Shown piece after piece: positions 1 through 5,349 of a stretch of 5,349 nucleotides of DNA. This stretch comes from Halovenus sp. (lineage in GTDB: Archaea > Halobacteriota > Halobacteria > Halobacteriales > Haloarculaceae): assembly GCA_028274925.1 (NCBI GenBank), contig JAQCNR010000508.1:1-5349 (forward strand), written 5' to 3'. The position numbers and the translations under genes are program-made. Within the stretch, counting starts at the first letter, position 1; each line of letters begins with the position of its first letter. The notes under the pieces were generated by a model. It made no database searches. It was not told the DNA's origin and worked only from the letters and a program-made list of their open reading frames with translations.

Positions 1-37
1 GAAAAATTGGTGAATACTTATACTTTGGGGTAGCCTA

Positions 38-154
38 TTGCACGTGTTCGAAATATAGTGGAATAGCACCCCTATTTTGCCGGTTCAGATGTACAAAATC
101 GACCATTAGCGTTCAGAAGTGGCTGCTACATGCCATTTAATTTCGAACATGCAA
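38..154. promoter_or_regulatory. Mirrored BRE/TATA-like elements in AT-rich intergenic DNA
   Basis: Two copies of a similar element face each other: TGTTCGAAAT followed by ATAG on the plus strand (about 45-58), and the same ten bases followed by TAAA on the minus strand (about 149-136). The similarity extends outward to TTGCA on one side and TGG on the other, giving an imperfect inverted repeat, 38-61 against 133-154. CGAAA followed by an A/T hexamer resembles an archaeal BRE plus TATA box. If both work, transcripts would start near 81 (plus) and near 112 (minus) and run into each other. No convincing gene follows either one; the minus-strand start would lie just before a 23-codon frame at 106-35. 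The repeat may instead be a regulator-binding site or a remnant of a mobile element end. The sequence similarity is seen directly; the promoter role is inferred. Confidence 0.35.
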
Positions 155-229
155 CGGGCTATCGGTCTGTGTATGCCCGGAATCGTCCCATTCTGACGGC
201 ATTCGCGCGGCGGAGGCAAGTAGCTATCG

Positions 230-1216
230 TCAGTATGAGTCGGTCGCCGGGTCACCCGGGCCCGAGTTGCCGTACCTGAGGGTGAGATAGAGGCGTGCGG
301 CCGCAACCTGCACGGCACCGACGACGACGGCCAGCGCGAGTGCCTGTGAGAGCGCCGTCGCGACGAGGAACTCTGGCTGGTTGGCGAGTTCGTCTGCAGC
401 CTCGGGCGCTGCAGTACCAGGGTCAACCGGTAGGTCTGCGCCGCCGGCAAGCAGCAGACTCAGCGCGATAATCGAGAGTATAACTGAAAGCACGAGCGCC
501 GAGACGAAGGCGACCAGAAGCAATCCAAACGGCTTGAGGCTAATGCCACTCGTGAGGTCCCAGCTCGTCGAGAGGCTCTCAATCGGGGATTCGCCGTCGA
601 GCACGCAAGCCGGGAACGCCAGAAAGAGCCGCCCGGCGATGTACACCCCCGGCAGTAGCAGCGCTGCCAATCCCACCAGAAACGCAGGGACGAACACCAC
701 CCAGATAGCGACGAGTGAGAGAAAGGAACCGCCAACTCGACTCAGCTGGTCACCGAGCGACGAGTCGTCCCCGTCGCGGTCAGCCTCGACGGCAACGTGG
801 ATCATCCCGGCGATGAACAGACCAACGAGTCCCGAGAGAATGATACCCGGAAGTTGGAGCGCGGTTGACGTCGTATCGAACATGAAGAACGCAAACCACG
901 CGACAACCAGCCCAGCGACCAGCAACGGCAGCCCGAAAATCGTTCGGACAGATGTGCCGAACAGATCGAGGGTTCCGGGTGTGCTCGAGCGCTGCTGGCG
1001 GGGCGTGTCGACCCCTGGTGGGTCCTCGTATCCCTCCGGCGGCGGGTCGCCCTCGAACCCGCCCGTGTCGGTTGCGGCTGGCTCCTGCACCTGCTCGTGT
1101 TCTGGGTGAGCCTCCTCACGCTTGCGGCGACTACCGCCGCCAACTGGCTCGCCACAGTAGCTACAGTACCGCTGCTCGTCGGTAACCTCCTCGCCGCAGT
1201 TCGTACAGTATGGCAC
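230..1216 (-). CDS. Zinc-ribbon multi-pass membrane protein of unknown function
   Basis: I do not recognise a specific function. The N-terminus is a short zinc ribbon with two CxxC pairs (C4, C7, C18, C21). A charged, proline-rich linker (about 26-80) follows, then a hydrophobic region with membrane segments near 93-113, 122-142, 164-204 (probably two), 229-257 and 283-306. The stretch around 189-225 (LPGVYIAGRL, then FPACVLDGES and a Ser-Trp-x-Leu-Thr motif) resembles the archaeal and bacterial membrane families related to the GPDPase membrane domain and DUF4013-like proteins. That assignment is from memory of the pattern, not from a search. I chose GTG at 1216 (328 residues) over TTG at 1225. 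It puts the first cysteine at residue 4, as is usual for these ribbons, and a TATA-like TTATTTTA lies about 29 nt upstream, which fits a leaderless transcript. The gene lies about 50 nt downstream of metY on the same strand, so read-through from metY is possible, but no shared role is evident. Confidence 0.85.
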   Translation of the reverse strand: MPYCTNCGEEVTDEQRYCSYCGEPVGGGSRRKREEAHPEHEQVQEPAATDTGGFEGDPPPEGYEDPPGVDTPRQQRSSTPGTLDLFGTSVRTIFGLPLLVAGLVVAWFAFFMFDTTSTALQLPGIILSGLVGLFIAGMIHVAVEADRDGDDSSLGDQLSRVGGSFLSLVAIWVVFVPAFLVGLAALLLPGVYIAGRLFLAFPACVLDGESPIESLSTSWDLTSGISLKPFGLLLVAFVSALVLSVILSIIALSLLLAGGADLPVDPGTAAPEAADELANQPEFLVATALSQALALAVVVGAVQVAAARLYLTLRYGNSGPGDPATDSY

Positions 1217-1241
1217 AGCTATCAACTGCTATCGGTGCTGG

Positions 1242-1249
1242 TAAAATAA
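1242..1249 (-). promoter_or_regulatory. TATA-like box for the zinc-ribbon membrane protein gene
   Basis: On the minus strand this reads TTATTTTA, centred about 29 nt before the GTG at 1216. That is close to the usual archaeal distance between TATA box and transcription start, and it implies a leaderless or nearly leaderless mRNA. No Shine-Dalgarno sequence precedes the GTG. The same tract also follows the hairpin at the end of metY, so it may serve as that gene's T-rich termination tract as well. Confidence 0.5.
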
Positions 1250-1260
1250 GCGTCGGGGAA

Positions 1261-1275
1261 GCGAGCTTAGCTCGC
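1261..1275 (-). terminator. Palindrome centred on the metY stop codon, possible terminator
   Basis: GCGAGC-TTA-GCTCGC is a perfect 6-bp inverted repeat whose 3-base centre is the reverse complement of the metY TAA stop. On the minus strand the hairpin is followed within about 25 nt by the T-rich TTATTTTA. Archaeal termination depends mainly on U-rich tracts and a hairpin is not required, so the hairpin could instead protect the mRNA 3' end or arise by chance from GC-rich coding bias. The palindrome is certain; its function is a guess. Confidence 0.4.
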
Positions 1276-2556
1276 GCTATCGATTGCCTGGTCTAGGTCG
1301 TCGATGATGTCCTGCGTGCCTTCGACTCCGACTGACATTCGAACCATATCCGGCGTCGTTCCGGAGGCTTCCTGCTCTTCTTCAGTGAGTTGCTGGTGGG
1401 TCGTGCTCGCAGGGTGGATAATCAGCGTCTTCGCGTCGCCAACGTTTGCGAGCAGGCTTGCGAGTTCGACCTCGTTACAGAGTGTGCGGCCGGCGTCGTA
1501 GCCACCTTCGAGGCCGAAGGTGATCATGCCACCGTAGCCGCCGTCGAGGTACTTGCTCGCGTTGCCGTGCGTTTCGTGGTCTTTGAGGCCGGGGTAATTG
1601 ACCCACGAGACTTCGGAGTGGTCGTCGAGGTACTCCGCGACGGCCATCGCGTTCTCGCAGTGGCGGGGCATCCGGTGCGGGAGGCTCTCGATGCCCTGGA
1701 TGGTCTGCCAGGCGTCGAACGGCGATTGTTGGTTGCCTAAGTCACGGAGGCCGCGAGCGATTGCGGTGTACATGAACGCCTGCTCACCCATCGCCTCGGC
1801 GAAGTTGACGCCGTGGTACGCGGGGTTCTCCTGGGCGATTTCGGGATAATCCTCGGCGTGGGCACTCCAGTCGAAGGTGCCGCCGTCAACGACGACGCCG
1901 CCGACGGTCGTTCCCGAGCCGTGAATCCACTTCGTCGTCGACTCCCAGACGAGGTCCGCGCCGTGTTCGATTGGGTTGCAGAGGACCGGCGTTCCGAAGG
2001 TGTTGTCGACGAACAACGGAATGCCGTGGTCGTCGGCAATCGACGCGAGGCGGTCGAAATCCGGTGTGACGAGCGCCGGGTTGCCGATGGTCTCGCAGTG
2101 GAGGTATTTCGTGTTCTCGTCGATAGCCTCCTCGTAGGCCTCGTAATCCAGCGTGTCGACGAAGCGGGCTTCGACGCCCTTTCGCGGGAGTGTGTGACTA
2201 TAGTAGGTGTAAGTGCCGCCGTACAGCGAGGACGCGGTGACGATGTTGTCGCCAGCCTCAGCCAGTACGAAGTCAGTCAGATTGAGGGCACCCATCCCGG
2301 AGGCGGTCGCGACTGCACCGACGCCACCTTCCATTGCAGCGAGTCGCTCCTGAAGCATTTCGACTGTGGGGTTCATCAGCCGCGAGTAGATGTAGCCCGG
2401 TTTCTGCAGCGAGAACTGATTGGCAGCGTCCTCGGCGTCGTCGAAGACGTAGGAAGTCGTCTGGTAGATTGGCGGCGCGCGTGCGCCTGTTGCTGGGTCT
2501 GATTCTTCCTGTCCGACGTGCAGCGCTTTCGTCTCGATAGAGTCGTCGTCGCTCAT
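1267..2556 (-). CDS. metY: O-acetylhomoserine aminocarboxypropyltransferase (sulfhydrylase), MetY
   Basis: This is a cytoplasmic PLP enzyme of the Cys/Met metabolism family. MetY condenses O-acetylhomoserine with sulfide to give homocysteine and acetate. The 429 residues match the usual MetY length of about 420-440. Visible family residues are the phosphate-binding YSR at 57-59 and SGM at 86-88, Tyr112 (LYGGT) expected to stack on the cofactor, Asp184 in FVDNTF for the pyridine nitrogen, Lys209 in STTKWIHG as the Schiff-base lysine, and Arg406 near the C-terminus for the substrate carboxylate. The region after Lys209 (about 226-285, including PAYHGVNF and LGNQQSPFDAW) is the extra segment that separates MetY from shorter cystathionine gamma-synthases and lyases. 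A longer frame reaches 2595, but ATG at 2556 is preferred because GGAGGTGA lies 5 nt before it. The usual neighbour metX is absent here. A cysteine synthase side activity is possible and cannot be judged from sequence. Confidence 0.93.
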   Translation of the reverse strand: MSDDDSIETKALHVGQEESDPATGARAPPIYQTTSYVFDDAEDAANQFSLQKPGYIYSRLMNPTVEMLQERLAAMEGGVGAVATASGMGALNLTDFVLAEAGDNIVTASSLYGGTYTYYSHTLPRKGVEARFVDTLDYEAYEEAIDENTKYLHCETIGNPALVTPDFDRLASIADDHGIPLFVDNTFGTPVLCNPIEHGADLVWESTTKWIHGSGTTVGGVVVDGGTFDWSAHAEDYPEIAQENPAYHGVNFAEAMGEQAFMYTAIARGLRDLGNQQSPFDAWQTIQGIESLPHRMPRHCENAMAVAEYLDDHSEVSWVNYPGLKDHETHGNASKYLDGGYGGMITFGLEGGYDAGRTLCNEVELASLLANVGDAKTLIIHPASTTHQQLTEEEQEASGTTPDMVRMSVGVEGTQDIIDDLDQAIDSAS

Positions 2557-2561
2557 ACATG

Positions 2562-2569
2562 TCACCTCC
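2562..2569 (-). promoter_or_regulatory. Strong Shine-Dalgarno site of metY
   Basis: The minus strand reads GGAGGTGA, complementary to the pyrimidine-rich 3' end of archaeal 16S rRNA (ending in CACCUCC or similar). It lies 5 nt before the ATG at 2556. It fixes the metY start and implies a leadered mRNA, unlike the membrane-protein and regulator genes of this window, which look leaderless. Confidence 0.75.
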
Positions 2570-2614
2570 GAGCGCGCGAACGTGAATCTTCCCATTATCT
2601 GGGACCATCACTGA

Positions 2615-2622
2615 CCTATAAA
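2615..2622. promoter_or_regulatory. TATA-like box in the metY / ABC exporter divergent region
   Basis: CCTATAAA on the plus strand reads TTTATAGG on the minus strand. For metY, a start near 2593 would give a leader of about 36 nt carrying the Shine-Dalgarno site. On the plus strand the same box would start transcription near 2645, about 14 nt before the exporter ATG at 2659. It is flanked by TGAC (2612-2615) and GTCA (2624-2627), a short inverted repeat. I am more confident in the metY use; the exporter use is inferred from spacing alone. Confidence 0.45.
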
Positions 2623-2658
2623 CGTCACCGTTAGGCGTGTCCGGGCGTAGACTGGAAC

Positions 2659-4542
2659 ATGGCAGACGGTGGGTTCGAGGACATCCGCACGAACGTCAAC
2701 GGTCACCCGATGGTGAACCTCCTGCGGTACGCGCTGCGGTACTGGCCGCGGCTACTCGTCGGTGTGACCGCTGCAGTCCTCACCCGCTTCGCCCGACTGG
2801 TCCCCGCCCTCGTCGTTGCGGCCGCAATCGACCGCGTGGTACTGGGCTCCGCCGACCCCGGACTGCTGACTGATGCCGGCTTGCTTCCAGCGGGCGAAAT
2901 CACGACAGAAGCGGCCAGACTCGCCCTGCTCGAACGACTGGTCATCATCGCAATTTTGGCCTATCTCCTCCGCTCGGTCGGCCGCTTTGGCTCACGATAC
3001 CTCTTGCAGTCAGCCGCACAGAAAGTCCAGCGTGACCTTCGGAACGACACATACGACCATCTCCAGCATCTCTCGATGGACTTCTTTACCGAACACCAGA
3101 CCGGCGGGATGCTCTCGATTCTTAACAGCGACATCAACCGCTTGGAGTCCTTTCTCAACACGGAGTTTCGCCAGTTCATTCGCGTCATTGCGACAGTGTC
3201 GGGAATCGCAATCATCCTCTGGTCGTACTCGCCGAAACTCGCCGCCATCGCGTTGATTCCAGTCCCGATTATCGGGCTGGCGAGCGCGCAGTTCCTCACG
3301 TGGATCGAACCGCGGTACAAGTCGATTCGAGAGACGGTGGCTCGGCTGAACGCCCGCCTCGAAAACAACATCGGCGGCATCGACGTCATCAAATCCTTCG
3401 ACCGGTACACCTTCGAGCACGACCGGGTGGCTGGCCGCAGCGAGGAGTACCACGACGAACAGGTCGGTGCCCTGCGACTCCGCCGGGCCTTCTTCGCGGG
3501 GCTGCGACTGTTGACCGGTATCGTCTTCGTCCTGCTGTTGTACATCGGCGGCCGCGATATCATCCTCGGCAATCCCGGCGCACTGTCGACCGGTGCCTTC
3601 GCGCTGTTTTTCCTGTACATCCGACGGCTGTACTCACCGATGCGCCGAATCGGTCGCTCCGCAAACAAGTACCAGCAGGCCAAATCCAGCGCCGAGCGAG
3701 TCTTCGGTCTGCTCGGTCAGGAGCCGACGATTACGGAGCCTGCTGACCCGCATCAGCCTGACGAGATTGCGGGCCGCGTCGAGTTCGATGACGTGACGTT
3801 CAGTTACGGCGACCGCGAACCAGTCGTCCGTGACGTCTCGCTGTCGATTGCGGCCGGCGAGACAGTTGGCTTCGCTGGTGAAACCGGGGCCGGCAAATCG
3901 ACACTGACCAAACTCGTCCCGCGGTTCTACGACGTAAACGAGGGGGCGGTTCGGGTCGACGATGTCGACGTTCGCGAGTACGCGCTGCAAGCGTTGCGAG
4001 ATGATATCGCAATTGTCGGGCAGTCACCGTATCTGTTCTCGGGGACTGTCGCCGAGAACATCGCCTACGGCGACCGCGAGACACTCGAAACCGTCCGTGA
4101 CGGCTCTCTCCCCGACTCAGTGTTCGACGCCGCGGAGGTCGCTGCTGCCGATGGGTTCATCAGCGACTTGCCCGACGGCTACGAAACACAGATCGGCGAG
4201 CGTGGCGTCAAGCTTTCGGGCGGACAGCGCCAGCGGCTGGCAATCGCCCGTGCCGTGCTCAACGACCCGGCGATTATCATTCTCGACGAGGCAACGAGCG
4301 ACGTCGACACCGAGACGGAAGAACTGATTCAGGAGAGTCTCTCGCGGTTGATCGAGGACCGGACGGCGCTGGTCGTTGCACACCGACTCTCGACAATCAG
4401 CGACGCAGACCGAATTGTCGTGATGGACGACGGCGAAATTGAGCAACGCGGGAGCCACGACGAACTGCTGGCAAGTGGCGGCATCTACGCAGACCTGTGG
4501 GCAGCGCAGGTCGACGAAGAACCGGCGGTGGCCGACGACTAA
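2659..4542 (+). CDS. ABC exporter half-transporter, permease fused to ATPase
   Basis: This is an exporter-type (type IV, MsbA/MdlB-like) half-transporter of 627 residues, expected to dimerise in the cytoplasmic membrane and drive export with ATP. The substrate is unknown. The membrane domain spans about 25-345, with hydrophobic segments near 31-58, 88-108, 172-190, 192-213, 278-298 and 308-325, and the family motif around FFTEHQTGGM (142-151). The ATPase domain follows: A-loop Tyr383, Walker A GETGAGKST (407-415), Q-loop Gln455, the exporter X-loop GERG just before the signature LSGGQ (519-523), Walker B ending in Asp543-Glu544, D-loop SDVD (547-550) and H-loop His575. All catalytic residues are present, so it should be active. 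Two small departures are GQSP instead of the usual PQDP at the Q-loop and SDVD instead of SALD at the D-loop. ATG 2659 is the first good start; an in-frame ATG at codon 18 is possible. No Shine-Dalgarno sequence is visible. Its stop overlaps that of the convergent regulator gene. Confidence 0.93.
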   Translation: MADGGFEDIRTNVNGHPMVNLLRYALRYWPRLLVGVTAAVLTRFARLVPALVVAAAIDRVVLGSADPGLLTDAGLLPAGEITTEAARLALLERLVIIAILAYLLRSVGRFGSRYLLQSAAQKVQRDLRNDTYDHLQHLSMDFFTEHQTGGMLSILNSDINRLESFLNTEFRQFIRVIATVSGIAIILWSYSPKLAAIALIPVPIIGLASAQFLTWIEPRYKSIRETVARLNARLENNIGGIDVIKSFDRYTFEHDRVAGRSEEYHDEQVGALRLRRAFFAGLRLLTGIVFVLLLYIGGRDIILGNPGALSTGAFALFFLYIRRLYSPMRRIGRSANKYQQAKSSAERVFGLLGQEPTITEPADPHQPDEIAGRVEFDDVTFSYGDREPVVRDVSLSIAAGETVGFAGETGAGKSTLTKLVPRFYDVNEGAVRVDDVDVREYALQALRDDIAIVGQSPYLFSGTVAENIAYGDRETLETVRDGSLPDSVFDAAEVAAADGFISDLPDGYETQIGERGVKLSGGQRQRLAIARAVLNDPAIIILDEATSDVDTETEELIQESLSRLIEDRTALVVAHRLSTISDADRIVVMDDGEIEQRGSHDELLASGGIYADLWAAQVDEEPAVADD

Positions 4543-5171
4543 CCTCGCGCGAGGAGTTCGTCGAGCAGTTTCGACTGCGCAGCGTTGAGGTGTTCGGTGA
4601 ACGTCGAGGGTTCGATATCGAGTTGCGCGGCCACCTCGCTGGCGTTCGAGTCGCGCGGATACTCGAAGTAGCCCATCTCGTGGGCAGTGTCGAGTACCTC
4701 CTGCTGTCGGTCGGTCAGTCGCCGCAGGTCGACCGGCACCAGCCGAGATTCGGCGACGCTGTCTCGACTCTGGACGAGATACTCGACACGGACGGTCCCA
4801 AACTGGTCGGTGAGGTCACCGAGCAGGTCACGAAGTCCGTCGACATCGCTGGCGTGAAGCGTCACGTGGAGATTGCCGTCGACGGCGTGGGCGTCGGCAA
4901 CCGGCCCCAGCGCCTGTTCGATGTACTCACAGATACACGGCTCGTCGTAGTCGCGCTCGAACTCGTAGACCTGCTGTGTCCCGTAATCGAAGACCGCTTC
5001 GGCGTCGGTTTCGCTCGGTTCGCTTGCGGTTCTGAACTGTTCGGTGACTGTCCCGTCGGACTCGCTCGCCCAGGAGATGTCCCGCAGTGAGTCGTCAGCG
5101 CCCGCCGAACTCGCCGCGACGGGGCACTGCGCGGGTCGCTCGAAGACGAACTCTGCACGAACACCAGACAT
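4539..5171 (-). CDS. HTH_10 (bacterio-opsin activator type) transcription regulator
   Basis: This is a DNA-binding regulator of the haloarchaeal Bat-like family, 210 residues. The C-terminal helix-turn-helix spans about 152-207. It begins LTDRQQEVLDTAHEMGYFEY, the typical family opening, and its recognition part includes SEVAAQLDIEPSTFTEHL. The N-terminal part (about 1-145) is a probable sensor domain with an alpha/beta look and no PAS or GAF motif I can recognise. It contains Cys16 in a CPVA motif plus Cys79 and Cys81 in a PCICE motif, which could bind a metal or sense redox state. That role is an inference. A longer frame reaches 5195, but ATG at 5171 is chosen because a TATA-like TTATTTTG lies about 27 nt upstream (leaderless) and the longer start would fall beside that box. 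It converges on the ABC exporter with overlapping stops, so it may or may not regulate that gene. Confidence 0.88.
   Translation of the reverse strand: MSGVRAEFVFERPAQCPVAASSAGADDSLRDISWASESDGTVTEQFRTASEPSETDAEAVFDYGTQQVYEFERDYDEPCICEYIEQALGPVADAHAVDGNLHVTLHASDVDGLRDLLGDLTDQFGTVRVEYLVQSRDSVAESRLVPVDLRRLTDRQQEVLDTAHEMGYFEYPRDSNASEVAAQLDIEPSTFTEHLNAAQSKLLDELLARG
4543..4554. repeat. Perfect 12-bp palindrome at the convergent gene junction
   Basis: CCTCGCGCGAGG directly follows the exporter stop codon and encodes the last residues of the regulator on the other strand. It could form a small hairpin (4-bp stem, 4-base loop) in transcripts of either gene. No T-rich tract follows, so I do not call it a terminator. 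A chance result of GC-rich coding sequence is plausible. Confidence 0.35.
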
Positions 5172-5194
5172 ACCATTCCATAGGTGATGACCCA

Positions 5195-5202
5195 CAAAAT
5201 AA
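5195..5202 (-). promoter_or_regulatory. TATA-like box of the HTH_10 regulator gene
   Basis: The minus strand reads TTATTTTG, centred about 27 nt before the ATG at 5171, as expected for a leaderless haloarchaeal transcript. It is nearly identical to the box proposed for the zinc-ribbon gene (TTATTTTA at 1242-1249). It sits in the only AT-rich patch of the region upstream of the regulator. Confidence 0.55.
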
Positions 5203-5239
5203 CGGGAGAAGTGTTCTCACGGACTGGGAACGGGAGTAG

Positions 5240-5349
5240 TTCGATCCGAACATGAACGGTGTGGTCTCCACCGCCGCTGGCAAGCGACCCGTGATGTCCG
5301 TACGTGCCACCGGAGTACGACGGCCCGCTGCCGGGGAGTTCGCCGATGG
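5240..5349 (-). other. Unidentified coding-like open frame cut by the window edge
   Basis: Reading the minus strand from 5347, one frame encodes GELPGSGPSY, then SGGTYGHHGSLASGGGDHTV, then HVRIE, ending near 5240. Up to that point it uses mostly G or C at third positions and has a glycine/histidine-rich composition that looks like protein rather than noise. The frame then loses coding character but has no stop until 4862, deep inside the regulator gene. A shift to the neighbouring minus frame would meet a TGA at 5219-5217. It may therefore be the 3' end of an upstream gene with a frameshift, a decayed gene, or chance. On the plus strand an ATG at 5252 also opens a frame to the edge, but its product is Arg-rich and lacks acidic residues. 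I do not recognise the protein. Confidence 0.25.

Noticed and set aside
1..60. TTCGAA motif as a possible tRNA T-loop or attachment-site remnant
   Set aside because: No acceptor stem, anticodon arm or CCA-side pairing can be built around it, and no integrase gene is present.
3..140. Plus-strand frame open from the left edge to a TAA at 138-140
   Set aside because: It has AT-rich third positions and a Cys/Lys-rich product unlike haloarchaeal proteins, and it runs through the mirrored promoter-like elements.
193..233. CTGACG / CGTCAG inverted repeat around the end of the zinc-ribbon gene
   Set aside because: The 6-bp arms are separated by 29 bases and no T-rich tract follows, so it is too weak to call a terminator.
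106..450. Minus-strand open frame of 114 codons at the left end
   Set aside because: It overlaps the 3' end of the membrane-protein gene in another frame, is rich in Ser/Arg/Pro and poor in acidic residues, and looks like a shadow of the real gene.
381..1109. Plus-strand open frame of 242 codons
   Set aside because: It lies entirely opposite the zinc-ribbon membrane gene and has a Ser/Thr/Pro-rich composition without any recognisable domain; long antisense frames are common in GC-rich haloarchaeal DNA.
1813..2502. Plus-strand open frame of 229 codons opposite metY
   Set aside because: metY in the same stretch has every catalytic residue, so this antisense frame is a by-product of codon bias.
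2961..3683. Minus-strand open frame of 240 codons opposite the ABC exporter
   Set aside because: It is Arg/Ser-rich with no domain and sits wholly inside the well-supported exporter gene.
4497..5090. Plus-strand open frame of 197 codons opposite the regulator
   Set aside because: It looks fairly protein-like but is antisense to a gene with a clear HTH_10 domain and overlaps the exporter's end in another frame; no motif supports it.
5252..5349. Plus-strand frame starting at ATG 5252 and open to the edge
   Set aside because: The product is basic with almost no Asp or Glu, there is no well-placed TATA box or Shine-Dalgarno site, and the opposite strand looks more coding.

Overview
The window looks like a chromosomal stretch from a haloarchaeon (class Halobacteria). 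The evidence is GC-rich DNA with a strong preference for G or C at third codon positions, Asp/Glu-rich proteins, and archaeal TATA-like boxes about 25-30 nt before starts that need no leader. It also carries a regulator with the bacterio-opsin-activator type helix-turn-helix, a family essentially confined to haloarchaea. The genus cannot be named from this sequence alone.

Layout. Positions 1-229 are AT-richer intergenic DNA with two mirrored promoter-like elements and no convincing gene. Next come two genes on the minus strand. One is a zinc-ribbon multi-pass membrane protein of unknown function (230-1216). Upstream of it is metY, a PLP enzyme of the O-acetylhomoserine sulfhydrylase type (1267-2556). 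The metY stop codon sits in the centre of a perfect palindrome, and the T-rich tract that follows appears to serve as the TATA box of the membrane-protein gene. The intergenic region 2557-2658 is divergent. From it a 627-residue ABC exporter half-transporter (permease fused to ATPase) runs on the plus strand (2659-4542). It converges on a HTH_10 transcription regulator on the minus strand (4539-5171), and the two stop codons overlap. The last 150 bases hold the regulator's promoter and a short coding-like frame, open at the right edge, that I cannot identify.

How the genes relate. MetY would make homocysteine (or cysteine) from O-acetylhomoserine and sulfide. The usual partner gene metX is not in the window. 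The ABC protein should work as a dimeric inner-membrane exporter of unknown substrate. The regulator has conserved-looking cysteines in its sensor half and could respond to a metal or redox signal, but nothing ties it to a specific target beyond its position. I see no mobile element, CRISPR array, tRNA or rRNA. I did not find a clearly novel system; the most interesting points are regulatory architecture, the cysteine-bearing regulator and the unexplained frame at the right edge.
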